From the NCBI GenBank assembly GCA_001464715.1, contig LNDT01000030.1, positions 186,001 through 250,000 on the forward strand: DNA of 64,000 bases. The letters are read 5' to 3'. Position numbers and translations under genes: made by a program. The notes beneath the pieces were generated by a model. That model had not been told where the DNA came from. It searched no databases and worked only from the letters and a program-made list of their open reading frames with translations. This stretch comes from Bdellovibrionales bacterium Ga0074137. GTDB lineage: Bacteria > Bdellovibrionota > Bdellovibrionia > Bdellovibrionales > JAMPXM01. Shown here piece after piece: positions 32,880 through 41,761 of the stretch. Each line of letters starts with the position of its first letter. The first letter of the stretch is position 1.

Positions 32880-34123
32880 CGAAGAATATCGCAAAACGAA
32901 GAGCAAGTTTCGGAGGCCTCTTATCTCTTGTCTTCTTGGCGCTGGGTTTCTTGGTCCTGAGCCAAATGGTCACGGCCCCTTCAGCAAGGGCGGACCGGGG
33001 AGGTTGGGTCGCTTCCGGCGGTGAGCTTTTTCGCTTTGGAAAAAACCCTTGGTTTTTAAAGAATACGAAAACCGTCGACTACTGCATTGAGGTTGATACC
33101 GCGTCGGTGTCGGCAACAAAGACCACCGTGCAAGAGGTCGTTCGCGAAGCGATCGAGTACTGGCAAAATGAATTTAAGGCTCAAGGCGCGATGACGAGTG
33201 CTGGTTTTGTAGCCTTGGGAACACAAACCTTCAATGAAGTCGCCGCCTGCGGCGAAAGTGTTCCGCTTCAGTTTCTTATCGGACACGGCGTTCTCGACAA
33301 AGATGAAATCGAGGCCCTTGAGGATCCAAAGAGATTCGTCGGAGTTTCGATCCGAAAAGAGTACGACACCGAGACTTTGACCGGAAAAGGCATTGTGTAC
33401 ATTGCCTCCGACCGCGGCCCGAATGCCTACACAGCTCGAGCGAATTCGACACACTTGTTTCCCGAAGCCTGGAAAGAACGACGACTTTTATTCTACGCTC
33501 TCATTCATGAAATGGGACATGTCTTCGGGATTCCACACACCGGAAACGGTTTGATGTCAGAAGTTTTTCTCGAGCAACTGTTACATAAGCGTTTCGTATC
33601 GTTCTATTTGAATAATCCAGTCGCGCCCTTTCTTGTGGCGCCGCTGACGATGGAGTCTTGCGTTCCGTTCAGCTCGTTCAACGCTGGGTTTTTTCAAGTT
33701 CCGACAGACGCGGCCTGCATAAGGCTTGAAGGGAAAAGTGCTGGGGCGAATTACGAGTGGTCGGTCTCTTACCGTAAGACGCTGACTTCGCCACCGGTGT
33801 TGGCGGGGACTTTGAAGGCCACGCCTTTGATGCAGCTTCTTGCATCGGCAAAACCTGTGACGGTTGTGCAGCTACCGACGGAACAAAAAGTCTTTTCACT
33901 CACCGAGCGGCAAATGAACACGTTTATGATTGGGCCTGTGTTTGTTGAAACAACGGCGCGTGGACTTTTCACGACGACAACATCACCTCGACCGTTTGAT
34001 TTGCAGCTCGAGCTGCGGCCCGACTCTGTCGTGATGACGGGACTTGTTGGCGGCCGAATGATGCCGGTCTTTATTTACAGTCCACCAAGTTTGATCCATC
34101 AATTTTTCCCGACGGGCCCATGA
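32876..34123 (+). CDS. Exported matrixin-like zinc metalloprotease
   Basis: A 415-residue exported protein starting at TTG 32876, which overlaps the previous stop by 4 bp. A signal peptide ('LLSLVFLALGFLVLSQMV', cleavage near 'SARA') leads to a domain ending in 'FYALIHEMGHVFGIPHTGNGLMSEVF'. Its 'HEMGHVFGIPH' core is a HExxHxxGxxH zinc site and 'LMSEVF' gives a Met-turn candidate, together marking a metzincin/matrixin peptidase. About 190 C-terminal residues are of unknown fold. It probably cleaves proteins outside the cytoplasm. The TIGR02147 regulator gene overlaps its stop (ATGA). Confidence 0.82.
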   Translation: MTKNIAKRRASFGGLLSLVFLALGFLVLSQMVTAPSARADRGGWVASGGELFRFGKNPWFLKNTKTVDYCIEVDTASVSATKTTVQEVVREAIEYWQNEFKAQGAMTSAGFVALGTQTFNEVAACGESVPLQFLIGHGVLDKDEIEALEDPKRFVGVSIRKEYDTETLTGKGIVYIASDRGPNAYTARANSTHLFPEAWKERRLLFYALIHEMGHVFGIPHTGNGLMSEVFLEQLLHKRFVSFYLNNPVAPFLVAPLTMESCVPFSSFNAGFFQVPTDAACIRLEGKSAGANYEWSVSYRKTLTSPPVLAGTLKATPLMQLLASAKPVTVVQLPTEQKVFSLTERQMNTFMIGPVFVETTARGLFTTTTSPRPFDLQLELRPDSVVMTGLVGGRMMPVFIYSPPSLIHQFFPTGP

Positions 34124-34956
34124 CTCAAGCGACGATCTACAGTTCTTTTGATTACAAGGAAGTCATTCAGGCTCGTGTGAAGGAACTGAAGCTGACTAAA
34201 AAAGGTCTTACGCTTCGAAAGCTGGCCGATAGGCTTTCGATTCAGCACACGTATCTTTCGCGCTGCCTCAACAGCGATCGGTCTCACTTGAGTGAAGACC
34301 ATGTCTATGGTCTTGGCCGATGCCTTGATCTATTGCCGGAAGAAATCGATCACCTGCAGCTTCTAAGAAGTTACGCCTGCACCACCGATAAACATCGCCG
34401 GGAGGTCTTGCACGCCCGCATCGAGGGTGTTCGCCGCGACCGAGTCGTGAGTGCGGAGGAAAAAGTTTTTCGCTATGACGACTTCCAAGCCGAGGCCGCC
34501 TATCTTTTCACGCCGCTCGCTGTGGTCGTGCATGTCGCATTGTTCATTAAGGAGTACAAATTAAACCCACGGTCACTTTGCCCCGTGCTTGGAATTTCTC
34601 CGGACCGAATGAAAGAGATTTTGAGAGTCCTTGATCAGAGCGATTACATCGTTTTGTCAGATAACGATCCGTTTCAAGTGATCGAAGTGAAGTCAAAGTA
34701 CCCGCACTTTGGTCGTGAGCATCCACTTATGCGCGCCCACCAGTCGACGCTTAAAATGCTTCTTCAGTCGCGCCTTCAGCAAACGTCGGAGAGTGAAAAA
34801 GACAGTTTCATGGTGACGTTTTCAATGGATGGTCCAGGCTTTACGCGCGTGCGCGATGAGTTCAAAAAATTCGTAGCGAAGGTCCAGCAGATTTCGAGCG
34901 AAGGGAAGCATCACCACGTGTATCAGTTGAACTTCGATTTCTTGCGCTGGTTCTAA
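34120..34956 (+). CDS. TIGR02147/DUF4423 family regulator
   Basis: A 278-residue cytosolic protein of a family found mainly in Bdellovibrionales and Fibrobacter. The N-terminal ~60 residues form an XRE-like HTH ('GLTLRKLADRLSIQHTYLSRCLNS'). The rest is the DUF4423 region: 'FHYDDFQAEAAYLFTPLAVVVHVALF'-type winged-helix stretch, 'VLGISPDRMKEILRVLDQSDYI', then a mixed domain with 'MVTFSMDGPGFTRVRDEFKKFV' (split in two). The family is thought to regulate transcription but targets are unknown. The start overlaps the metalloprotease stop by 4 bp, so it may control the exported-protein operon that contains it. Confidence 0.82.
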   Translation: MTQATIYSSFDYKEVIQARVKELKLTKKGLTLRKLADRLSIQHTYLSRCLNSDRSHLSEDHVYGLGRCLDLLPEEIDHLQLLRSYACTTDKHRREVLHARIEGVRRDRVVSAEEKVFRYDDFQAEAAYLFTPLAVVVHVALFIKEYKLNPRSLCPVLGISPDRMKEILRVLDQSDYIVLSDNDPFQVIEVKSKYPHFGREHPLMRAHQSTLKMLLQSRLQQTSESEKDSFMVTFSMDGPGFTRVRDEFKKFVAKVQQISSEGKHHHVYQLNFDFLRWF

Positions 34957-35137
34957 AGCGCTGGTTGTAGGGCGCATGCGAGTGCACTTTGCGCCAATCC
35001 CCCAAAAATTGCCGATCGGTGCAACTTTGTCTAACCAATTGCACTCGTAGTTCGGCTACCTCTTCGAAAATTACTCCTATGTTGATCTCAGACACGCGGT
35101 TGCATTGAAGCGGTCACGTGAAACTAAGGGGTTAACA

Positions 35138-35659
35138 ATGAAGGGTTTTAAAAGTCTTGCGAGTTTGATGGCGTTAATGGGTTGCGCAGCGGCTCTTTCG
35201 GCATGTTCGGTGGAGGCGACGGCACCGCCAGTCAATTTTGGAGTGGACGCGGGACCGGCTCCAACATCTTCAGCGGCGAAATTGATGGCTGTTGAAGGAA
35301 CATGGACGTCCGACTGCAATTATCAATCTGGCATCTACATAAAAGAAACGACCACATTCGCAGACAATGGGGTCGCGGTCCAAGTCGACATGTACTACGG
35401 ATCTGCTTGTACTGGCACTCCGACGGACACACAGAAATTAACAGGAACTATGAACCGGGTTGGATCTTCGTTTTATGTCGCCGGTGGGCACGACGTCGAG
35501 GTGAAGATGACTTCTCCCGATGGGACGATCCAATCGACGAACGCTTTGTTCCTGCTCGAGAACGGTGTGCTTTACACGTCGGACTCGGAAGGAGCTTCTC
35601 CTCTTGAGTGGCCACGAAGTGTTGATCGATCGAAGCCGTACCGCCGAGTTGGAGGTTGA
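35138..35659 (+). CDS. Lipoprotein of unknown function
   Basis: 173 residues from ATG 35138 (AAGGGG upstream). A lipoprotein signal ends with lipobox 'LSAC' after 'SLMALMGCAAA', giving a lipid-anchored Cys and then an Ala/Pro/Thr linker. The mature part (~120 residues) is a beta-rich single domain with 'VEGTWTSDCNYQSGIY' and 'YYGSACTGTPTDTQKLTG', resembling small lipocalin-like or METTL-type lipoproteins in predicted strands only. The next exported gene starts 2 bp after its stop. Confidence 0.72.
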   Translation: MKGFKSLASLMALMGCAAALSACSVEATAPPVNFGVDAGPAPTSSAAKLMAVEGTWTSDCNYQSGIYIKETTTFADNGVAVQVDMYYGSACTGTPTDTQKLTGTMNRVGSSFYVAGGHDVEVKMTSPDGTIQSTNALFLLENGVLYTSDSEGASPLEWPRSVDRSKPYRRVGG

Positions 35660-35661
35660 TC

Positions 35662-36342
35662 GTGCGGAAACTTCTTTGGGTGGCGGCGGCCCTCGCACTT
35701 TCGCCGCAGGTCGCTTGCGTCAGTATGTCGAGCCTTCAAACGGCCGAGACTCTTGAAAAAGGAAGAACGCAGTCAACTTTTGGCGGCGGCTACTACTCCA
35801 GCGAAGAAACCACGAACAATTCGTCGCTCAGCACCAAACTTCCTTATCTTGAATATTCCTACCGCGAGGGCTTAGCGAAAGATTTCGATGCTGGCGTGAA
35901 ACTCACGATCATCGGAAGTGCCGCAGCGGACGCGAAGTATCGGCTCTATGACGGTGAAGCGTTTGATTTTTCGGTGGGCGGGGCCGTTGGTTACATGAGT
36001 CTGAAAACGAGTTCAACAACGGCCGCGGGCACGACCGACGTTGAAACGACGATCATAGACTTTATGGTGCCGGTGTATGCCAGCTACCGCTTCGATAAAA
36101 CGTGGGCTGCTTACTTGACGCCTCGTTATGTTTTGCGAATGAACAGCCAGTCGGGCGCTTCCAGCGGAAGTTCAACAGCATCACTTTTTGGAGGTGCTGG
36201 TGGACTTAAAATTGGAAATGAGTGGGGCGCTTATTTAGAAGCGGCCTACCAGAAGCAGGCAGGTTCGGATTTCGATCTCATGCAGTACAACGTTTCCTTT
36301 TTCTGGGAAACGGACGATGGGATCTTGGGTAAGATGTTTTGA
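35662..36342 (+). CDS. Outer-membrane beta-barrel-like exported protein
   Basis: 226 residues from GTG 35662, selected for GGAGG (35651-35655) six bases upstream. A hydrophobic N-terminal segment ends in 'QVAC', so it may be a lipoprotein. The remainder alternates polar and hydrophobic residues in strands ending in aromatics ('LPYLEYSYREGLAKDFDAGV', 'YLTPRYVLRMN', 'WGAYLEAAYQKQ', 'YNVSFFWE'), the pattern of an 8-10-stranded outer-membrane barrel. Co-transcribed with the lipoprotein gene upstream and followed by a strong terminator. Confidence 0.7.
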   Translation: MRKLLWVAAALALSPQVACVSMSSLQTAETLEKGRTQSTFGGGYYSSEETTNNSSLSTKLPYLEYSYREGLAKDFDAGVKLTIIGSAAADAKYRLYDGEAFDFSVGGAVGYMSLKTSSTTAAGTTDVETTIIDFMVPVYASYRFDKTWAAYLTPRYVLRMNSQSGASSGSSTASLFGGAGGLKIGNEWGAYLEAAYQKQAGSDFDLMQYNVSFFWETDDGILGKMF

Positions 36343-36391
36343 GGCCTTGGTGGCTGTTAGCTAAGGAACCCCTGGCGCAGAGCCGGGGTCT

Positions 36392-36427
36392 GGGGACCGG
36401 CGCTGAGAAGCGTCGGTCCCATTTTTT
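36392..36427 (+). terminator. Strong rho-independent terminator
   Basis: GGGACCG (36393-36399) pairs with CGGTCCC (36414-36420); inside, CGCT/AGCG extends the stem with a GAGA loop. ATTTTTT follows. It lies 50 bp after the barrel-protein stop and before the convergent gene at 36451. Confidence 0.88.
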
Positions 36428-36450
36428 AAAGCGGACTCGTAGAGCGTTTT

Positions 36451-37347
36451 CTAGTTTGTCATGGACGACGTCGAGAGCGCGTCGAGCGACGATTGGGCCC
36501 ACGACTGATCGTCCGATGTGATTTTTTCGAATTCTTCGCGAGCTTGGTTTTTCAGCGACTCGAAACTTCCGGCGTTCTCGGCTTTGCTAATCAGCGCCAG
36601 CGCTTCGTAGGCGAAAAAGATCTCAAGGGCCGGTGCCTGATTTAATTTTGCGATATCGAGGCAGTTTTGCGCGTGAGTGCGGGCGCGGGCAAAGTCTCGG
36701 GCCTTCAGAAGCGACTTCGCAAGTCGATACTCAGCACGTTCAATATTAAGCCAACCACCTTCTGTTTCTTTTGTGGCGATCTCCCAATACTTTCTCGCGG
36801 TCTCGGCGAAAAGAATCATCAGGCCTGTTTGCTGATCCGTCGGATCGCTGAGTTCTTCGAGGCGTGAGGCCGAGTTGTTGCCAGCGACGGCAAGCGCTTT
36901 GGCAAGGTCCACCGTCATTTCGACCGAGTCCGCCAGAGTCAGCGCCTGTTTCAGATATTTTTCTGATCGCACACTGTCTCTGCGGGCCAGGGCCGCCGAA
37001 GCTTGGACGTAACTTCGCGACAAGTCGCTGGGTGTAAGCCCCATGCGGTCATTTTCCAGATCAGTCGCATCTTCGCAAAGACGCAATGTCATGATCGCCC
37101 GCTGAATTGCGAACTCGGCCGGTGAGCCTTTAACAAACCCAAGCTTCGCAAATTCCCGAAGCTTTCGTTCGCCTTCGACGAACCTTTGCACGTGCTCGGT
37201 GTAAAGATGAGTTGTCAATTGAACGAGAGATGAAACATCCCCAGGTGATGTGCAAAGCGCGAGGCCGTCTTCAAGACTCGCGACGGTGGCCTCTGGATTG
37301 TCACCGTGCTGACTCCAGCCGGCGTTGAGAAATTCATTGAATGTCAT
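36451..37347 (-). CDS. Helical (TPR-like) protein of unknown function
   Basis: 298 residues from ATG 37347 (AAGGGG about 9 bases upstream). No signal peptide. The sequence is almost wholly alpha-helical with repeated Ala/Leu pairs ('SYVQASAALARRDSVRSEKY', 'AEYRLAKSLLKARDFARARTH', 'FFAYEALALISKAENAGSF'), consistent with three to five TPR-type repeats acting as a protein-binding scaffold. No partner is evident. It is divergent from dppB with a gap of about 100 bp. Confidence 0.65.
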   Translation of the reverse strand: MTFNEFLNAGWSQHGDNPEATVASLEDGLALCTSPGDVSSLVQLTTHLYTEHVQRFVEGERKLREFAKLGFVKGSPAEFAIQRAIMTLRLCEDATDLENDRMGLTPSDLSRSYVQASAALARRDSVRSEKYLKQALTLADSVEMTVDLAKALAVAGNNSASRLEELSDPTDQQTGLMILFAETARKYWEIATKETEGGWLNIERAEYRLAKSLLKARDFARARTHAQNCLDIAKLNQAPALEIFFAYEALALISKAENAGSFESLKNQAREEFEKITSDDQSWAQSSLDALSTSSMTN

Positions 37348-37451
37348 TTTATTGGTCCCCTTTTCTATCCCCGGCAAGGGCGTACCAAGACAGTCCGGAT
37401 TTGTCATATTTGCGATTGGTCGCGTTGGTCACATTGTGTAAAAGTGAGGGG

Positions 37452-38510
37452 ATGAGCTGGGGATTTTGGAAAGCTGTTAAACTATTTGCACCTCAGATCG
37501 CAGGGAAACTGGGACAAGTGGCTATCACGCTTGTCGGAGTCTCCCTGGTCGCTTTTTTTCTAATACGAATGGTACCGGGTGATCCGGTCACACTTCTTAT
37601 TGGAGAGCGCGGAGCTTCGCCTGAGGCGATCGCTGAATTGAAAGAACGCCTGGGACTTGATCGCCCTCTTCCCGAACAATACGTGAAATTTGTCGGCCGA
37701 ACGTTGAGTGGTGATCTTGGGACCTCCATTCTTTCCGGGCGTCCGGTGTTATCAGAGTTTATCGAGCGTTTCACGGCGACGGCCGAGCTTGGTGTGCTGG
37801 CGCTTTTTTTGGCGGTGCTTATCGGCCTTCCACTTGGAATTTTTGCGGCTCTTTACCGAGGTCGCTGGCCGGACCGGCTTGCGATGGGGTTCGCGGTCAC
37901 TTTCTACTCGATGCCGATTTTTTGGTGGGGCCTCATGGCCATTGTCATTTTCAGCGTCAATCTTGAGTGGCTTCCTGTTTCCGGGAGAATTTCGGTCGAG
38001 CATGACGTACCACTGAAGTCGGGCCTTCTGCTGTTGGATTCCTGGTTTCAAGAGGGAAGCTTCACGGACAAGTGGGGAGCTTTCAAAAGTGCATTTCATC
38101 ACTTGTTGCTACCGGCGATTGTTTTGGCGACGGTTCCTCTTTCGATGATGGCTCGAATGACACGCTCGAGCCTGCTTGAAGTTTTGGGTGAGGATTACGT
38201 GCGCACGGCCAAATCAAAAGGGCTTTCGTCCTTTCGGGTCATCTGGATTCATGCGCTTCGGAATGCGCTGATTCCTGTTGTGACTGTTATTGGACTTATG
38301 CTGGGTACAATTCTGACCGGCGCCATTTTGACAGAGACGATTTTTTCTTGGCCCGGCCTTGGGCGCTGGTTGGTCTCGGCTGTTTTGGCGCGGGATTATC
38401 CGGTGATTCAAAGTGGAATTTTATTGGTGGCGTGCATCGTTCTTTCTTCAAGTCTTCTTGTGGATGGACTTTACCGCGTGATCTCTCCGCGTCTTCGTGG
38501 GGACTCATGA
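37452..38510 (+). CDS. dppB: Dipeptide ABC transporter permease DppB
   Basis: 352 residues from ATG 37452; the longer frame to 37341 would overlap the divergent gene. An inner-membrane permease with about six hydrophobic segments. Family signatures are the N-terminal 'VSLVAFFLIRMVPGDPVTLL', 'LGLDRPLPEQYVKFVGRTLSGDLGTS' (in pieces) and the ATPase-contact EAA loop 'EDYVRTAKSKGLSSFRVIW', then 'HALRNALIPVVTVIGLMLG'. First gene of an overlapping dppBCD-x-F unit; the receptor is probably the dppA at 29352. Confidence 0.93.
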   Translation: MSWGFWKAVKLFAPQIAGKLGQVAITLVGVSLVAFFLIRMVPGDPVTLLIGERGASPEAIAELKERLGLDRPLPEQYVKFVGRTLSGDLGTSILSGRPVLSEFIERFTATAELGVLALFLAVLIGLPLGIFAALYRGRWPDRLAMGFAVTFYSMPIFWWGLMAIVIFSVNLEWLPVSGRISVEHDVPLKSGLLLLDSWFQEGSFTDKWGAFKSAFHHLLLPAIVLATVPLSMMARMTRSSLLEVLGEDYVRTAKSKGLSSFRVIWIHALRNALIPVVTVIGLMLGTILTGAILTETIFSWPGLGRWLVSAVLARDYPVIQSGILLVACIVLSSSLLVDGLYRVISPRLRGDS

Positions 38511-39388
38511 GGCTGAATCAGCTTGGTCGTCTCTGCAGAAATTTGTGGCGAGACGAGCCGACAGCGGCTGTGGCCCTTTCGGTTCTACTTTTCGTCGTGC
38601 TCGCGGGCCTTTTCGCACCTTGGATTGCTCCTTTTGATCCGGCCGAAACTTTTGAAGGGGCTTACATGAAGGCTCCGTTTTTTGGAGCCGATTTCGATTC
38701 TCGATTTTTATTAGGCACTGATGACGTCGGGCGAGATACCTTTTCAAGGCTTCTGCACGGAGCCCGAGTTTCACTTTTGGCGGGATTTTTTGTCGCGGCC
38801 TTGGGCCTTGTTGTGGGCACAGTGCTTGGCGCCATTGCCGGCTGGCGCGGCGGCTTGGTTGAAACTCTGATTTTGCGCGTGATGGATACGATGATGGCTT
38901 TGCCATCGATTCTTCTAGCGATTGTTGTGGTCACGATTTTAGGTCCGAGTCTTGTGAACGCTGTGATTGCGGCAGGAGTCATGGCTGTGCCAGGTGTTGT
39001 TCGCTTGGTGCGAGCTGCGATCGTCGACGAAAAAAGGAAACCCTACGTTTTGTCGGCGCGGCTTTTTGGAGCCAGCGGGCCACGAATCGTCATTCTTGAT
39101 CTCATGCCCAACATCACAGCGCCACTGTTGGTTCAAGCAACGCTCGCGTTTGGCGATGGAATCTTAAATGTCGCGGCCCTTGGATTTTTGGGCCTCGGCG
39201 CCAGACCTCCGATGGCCGAATGGGGAACCATGCTGGCCGATGCGAAAGGTTTTATCGAAAGCGATCCTTGGCTTGTCACAGCGCCCGGCCTTTGCATTCT
39301 GGTTGTGATTTTGTCGTTCAATATTCTTGGTGATCATTTGCGAGATCGTCTGGATCCCAAACTTCGTGCGCGAAGCGAGAGGGTTTGA
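38507..39388 (+). CDS. dppC: Dipeptide ABC transporter permease DppC
   Basis: 293 residues from ATG 38507, whose ATGA overlaps the dppB stop. An inner-membrane permease with the OppC N-terminal segment 'PWIAPFDPAETFEGAYMKAP', 'FLLGTDDVGRDTFSRLLHGA', 'SLLAGFFVAALGLVVGTVLG' and the EAA loop 'PYVLSARLFGASGPRIVILD' followed by 'PNITAPLLVQATLAFGDGIL'. With DppB it forms the translocation pore. Confidence 0.93.
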   Translation: MRLNQLGRLCRNLWRDEPTAAVALSVLLFVVLAGLFAPWIAPFDPAETFEGAYMKAPFFGADFDSRFLLGTDDVGRDTFSRLLHGARVSLLAGFFVAALGLVVGTVLGAIAGWRGGLVETLILRVMDTMMALPSILLAIVVVTILGPSLVNAVIAAGVMAVPGVVRLVRAAIVDEKRKPYVLSARLFGASGPRIVILDLMPNITAPLLVQATLAFGDGILNVAALGFLGLGARPPMAEWGTMLADAKGFIESDPWLVTAPGLCILVVILSFNILGDHLRDRLDPKLRARSERV

Positions 39389-39391
39389 TCG

Positions 39392-40378
39392 ATGAAGGAT
39401 CTGTCGTCGTCGCTTGAAATTCGAAATCTCGAGATCCGTATTGGCTCTGGGACCCAAGTCCGCTCGGCCGATCTTGTGATCGAGCCCGGACGGTCGATGG
39501 GTGTTGTGGGTGAATCGGGCTCTGGAAAGTCGCTCACGGCTTTGGCCATCATGGGACTTTTGCCAGAAACGGCGAAAGTCTCTGGTGAAGTAAATTGGCA
39601 GGGTGAAAATCTGCTTCGTGCTTCGGCCGACCGGCGTCGCGAGATCCGCGGACGCGAGATTGCGATGATTTTTCAGGATCCAATGTCCAGTTTGAATCCT
39701 GCCTTTACGGTGGGCTTTCAAATTGACGAAGTGCTGAAGTTCCGACTGGGTCTTAAGTCGAAGTCGCAGCGACGTGAGCGCGCTTTGAAACTTTTAAGTG
39801 ACGTCGGTATTCCAGCCGCCGAAGAACGCTTAAAGGCGTATCCTCATCAGCTCTCGGGAGGAATGAGTCAACGCGTGAGCATCGCTATGGCTTTGGCGGG
39901 AGAACCGAAACTTCTGATTGCTGACGAACCGACGACCGCGCTTGATGTGACGGTCCAGATGCAAATTCTTGATCTCTTAACCGAGATCAAGCGCGACCGC
40001 GGAATGTCCATGCTGTTCGTCACTCACGATCTCGCAGTCGCTGCTCGAGTCTGTGATGAGATCTCGGTGTTCTATGCGGGCCGCACGGTGGAAAAAGCGG
40101 CGGCGAGTGATCTCTTAAAGCATCCGCGTCACCCTTATACTGAGGCTCTGTTACGTGCGAGGCCGCACGATTCTAATGAGGCTCGAAAAAAACTTTTTTC
40201 GATTCCGGGCACTGTCCCTAGACCATCGAATATTATTAAAGGCTGCGTTTTTGCCTCACGATGTGAGAAGGTATTTCCGCTTTGCACTGAGAGAGTTCCC
40301 GAGAAATTTGGATTTCCATCAGGATCGGCCGATGGGTCCTATGCGCGTTGTTTTTTACTTCAAAAGGAGTCTTTATGA
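39392..40378 (+). CDS. dppD: Dipeptide ABC transporter ATP-binding protein DppD
   Basis: A 328-residue cytosolic ATPase. Walker A 'GESGSGKSLTAL', Q-loop 'IFQDPMSSLNP', signature 'LSGGMSQRVSIAMAL', Walker B 'LLIADEPTTALDVT', H-loop 'LFVTHDLAV'. The C-terminal Cys cluster ('CVFASRCEKVFPLC...CFLL') typical of DppD/OppD is present. The next gene starts inside its stop codon (ATGA at 40375-40378). Confidence 0.95.
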   Translation: MKDLSSSLEIRNLEIRIGSGTQVRSADLVIEPGRSMGVVGESGSGKSLTALAIMGLLPETAKVSGEVNWQGENLLRASADRRREIRGREIAMIFQDPMSSLNPAFTVGFQIDEVLKFRLGLKSKSQRRERALKLLSDVGIPAAEERLKAYPHQLSGGMSQRVSIAMALAGEPKLLIADEPTTALDVTVQMQILDLLTEIKRDRGMSMLFVTHDLAVAARVCDEISVFYAGRTVEKAAASDLLKHPRHPYTEALLRARPHDSNEARKKLFSIPGTVPRPSNIIKGCVFASRCEKVFPLCTERVPEKFGFPSGSADGSYARCFLLQKESL

Positions 40379-40821
40379 AAAAATCAGGTGTTCAAAGTCT
40401 GTCTGGTCTTATCGCAGCAGCGCTGTTGATTTTCGCTGTTGTAAACGTCAAAGCTGAATCGGCAGAAAAAGTAAAAAAAGAAACTGTGGAAGCGGTCGAT
40501 GCCGCTGGCGTTTACGCGAGCGAAAAGAAGGAAGAATTTTCGGCGCGTGTGAAGGGAAATCTCGACGAAATCGATCGTGAGATTGAAGACCTTAAAAAAC
40601 AGACCGAGTCCAAGTCGGCAGAAGTTCGCGATGCGACTAAAAAGAAAATTCAAGAGCTGGAAGCGAAAAGAAGAGTCGTCAACGAGCGCTATCAGTCACT
40701 TGAAAAGTCGACAGGTAAAGCGTGGACGCGGATGAAAGCTGGTCTTGAAAAAGCGATGGGCGAAGTTCGATCCGCTTACCGCGACGCTAAAACGGAACTG
40801 GAATCGTCGAAGAAGAAGTAG
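40375..40821 (+). CDS. Exported coiled-coil protein inside the dpp operon
   Basis: 148 residues from ATG 40375 with AAAGGAG upstream, overlapping the dppD stop. A signal peptide ('LIAAALLIFAVVNVKA') precedes about 120 residues of highly charged heptad-like helix (Lys/Glu-rich, e.g. 'RDATKKKIQELEAKRRVVNE'), so a periplasmic coiled coil is likely. No domain is recognised. Its place between the two ATPase genes of a peptide importer is unusual; whether it has a role in transport is unknown. Confidence 0.75.
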   Translation: MKKSGVQSLSGLIAAALLIFAVVNVKAESAEKVKKETVEAVDAAGVYASEKKEEFSARVKGNLDEIDREIEDLKKQTESKSAEVRDATKKKIQELEAKRRVVNERYQSLEKSTGKAWTRMKAGLEKAMGEVRSAYRDAKTELESSKKK

Positions 40822-40831
40822 TTTTAAAAAA

Positions 40832-41761
40832 GTGATTTTACGAGCCGTCGATTTATTCAAAAGCTACAAGGTTCCCGGCGGCCGAGTTCGTGCCGTCCGT
40901 GGAATTTCACTCGACCTTGAAAAGGGCAAGACGCTGGCCATCGTTGGCGAAAGCGGTTGTGGAAAATCGACGCTGGCCCGAGTGCTGGTTGGCCTTGAGG
41001 CGCCCGATTCGGGAACTCTTGAAAAAGCATCTCTCATACCGATGGTTTTTCAAGACAGTCTGGGCTCGCTCCATCCGCGCAGGACGGTTCTTCAATTGAT
41101 CTGCGAGCCACTGGTTATTCGTGACGGACTTCTTCGTCCCTCAGAGGCTCATGAACTACGAGCGAAGGATTTAGCCCGACAAGTGGGTCTAGCCATCGAA
41201 TCCCTCACTTCGCTTCCGCACGAATTGTCGGGCGGTCAGAGGCAGCGGGTGAATATTGCGCGCGCTTTGGCTTTAGATCCCGATGTGATTCTTCTCGACG
41301 AACCTGTTTCGGCACTCGATGTTTCGATTCAAGCGCAGATTTTGAATTTGCTCTTGGAGCTGCAAGTTTCGCGAGGCCTTTCAATTATCTTCATTTCGCA
41401 TGATCTCTCGGTGGTTCGACATATTGCTCATGATGTTCTTGTTCTTTATCTGGGCTCAGTCCTCGAGAGTGGTCCTGCGAGTGAAGTTTTGTCTCGGCCC
41501 TCGCACCCCTACACTCAGGCTCTTTTGGCGAGCGATCCCTCGCGAAGTCGCCGGCCTGGACAGTTGGTCTTAAAAGATGAACCCCCGTCACCACTGGAAG
41601 TGTTGCCTGGCTGTTCGTTTGCGGCTCGGTGCCCTTATGTCGAAGCCGTTTGCCGCCTGGAAAAGCCTGTTCTTAAAAATGTGGGTCGGAAGGCTGTCGC
41701 TTGTTTCCCGGTGCAGCGCGGTTTACAAGTAGGCTATGAGCCCACGCCGAATCTATCTTAA
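40832..41761 (+). CDS. dppF: Dipeptide ABC transporter ATP-binding protein DppF
   Basis: 309 residues from GTG 40832, where homology begins ('VILRAVDLFKSYKVPGGRVR'); the longer frame from 40745 overlaps the preceding gene. Walker A 'GESGCGKSTLARVL', Q-loop 'VFQDSLGSLHPR', signature 'LSGGQRQRVNIARAL', Walker B 'VILLDEPVSALDVS', H-loop 'IIFISHDLSV', and the C-terminal Cys motif 'GCSFAARCPYVEAVC'. Second ATPase of the peptide importer. Its end overlaps the aroB start by 26 bp, tying transport and shikimate genes into one transcript. Confidence 0.94.
   Translation: MILRAVDLFKSYKVPGGRVRAVRGISLDLEKGKTLAIVGESGCGKSTLARVLVGLEAPDSGTLEKASLIPMVFQDSLGSLHPRRTVLQLICEPLVIRDGLLRPSEAHELRAKDLARQVGLAIESLTSLPHELSGGQRQRVNIARALALDPDVILLDEPVSALDVSIQAQILNLLLELQVSRGLSIIFISHDLSVVRHIAHDVLVLYLGSVLESGPASEVLSRPSHPYTQALLASDPSRSRRPGQLVLKDEPPSPLEVLPGCSFAARCPYVEAVCRLEKPVLKNVGRKAVACFPVQRGLQVGYEPTPNLS

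Noticed and set aside
34979-35047. 8-bp inverted repeat CGAGTGCA/TGCACTCG
   Set aside because: The arms are 53 bp apart and short; such matches are expected by chance in a window this size.
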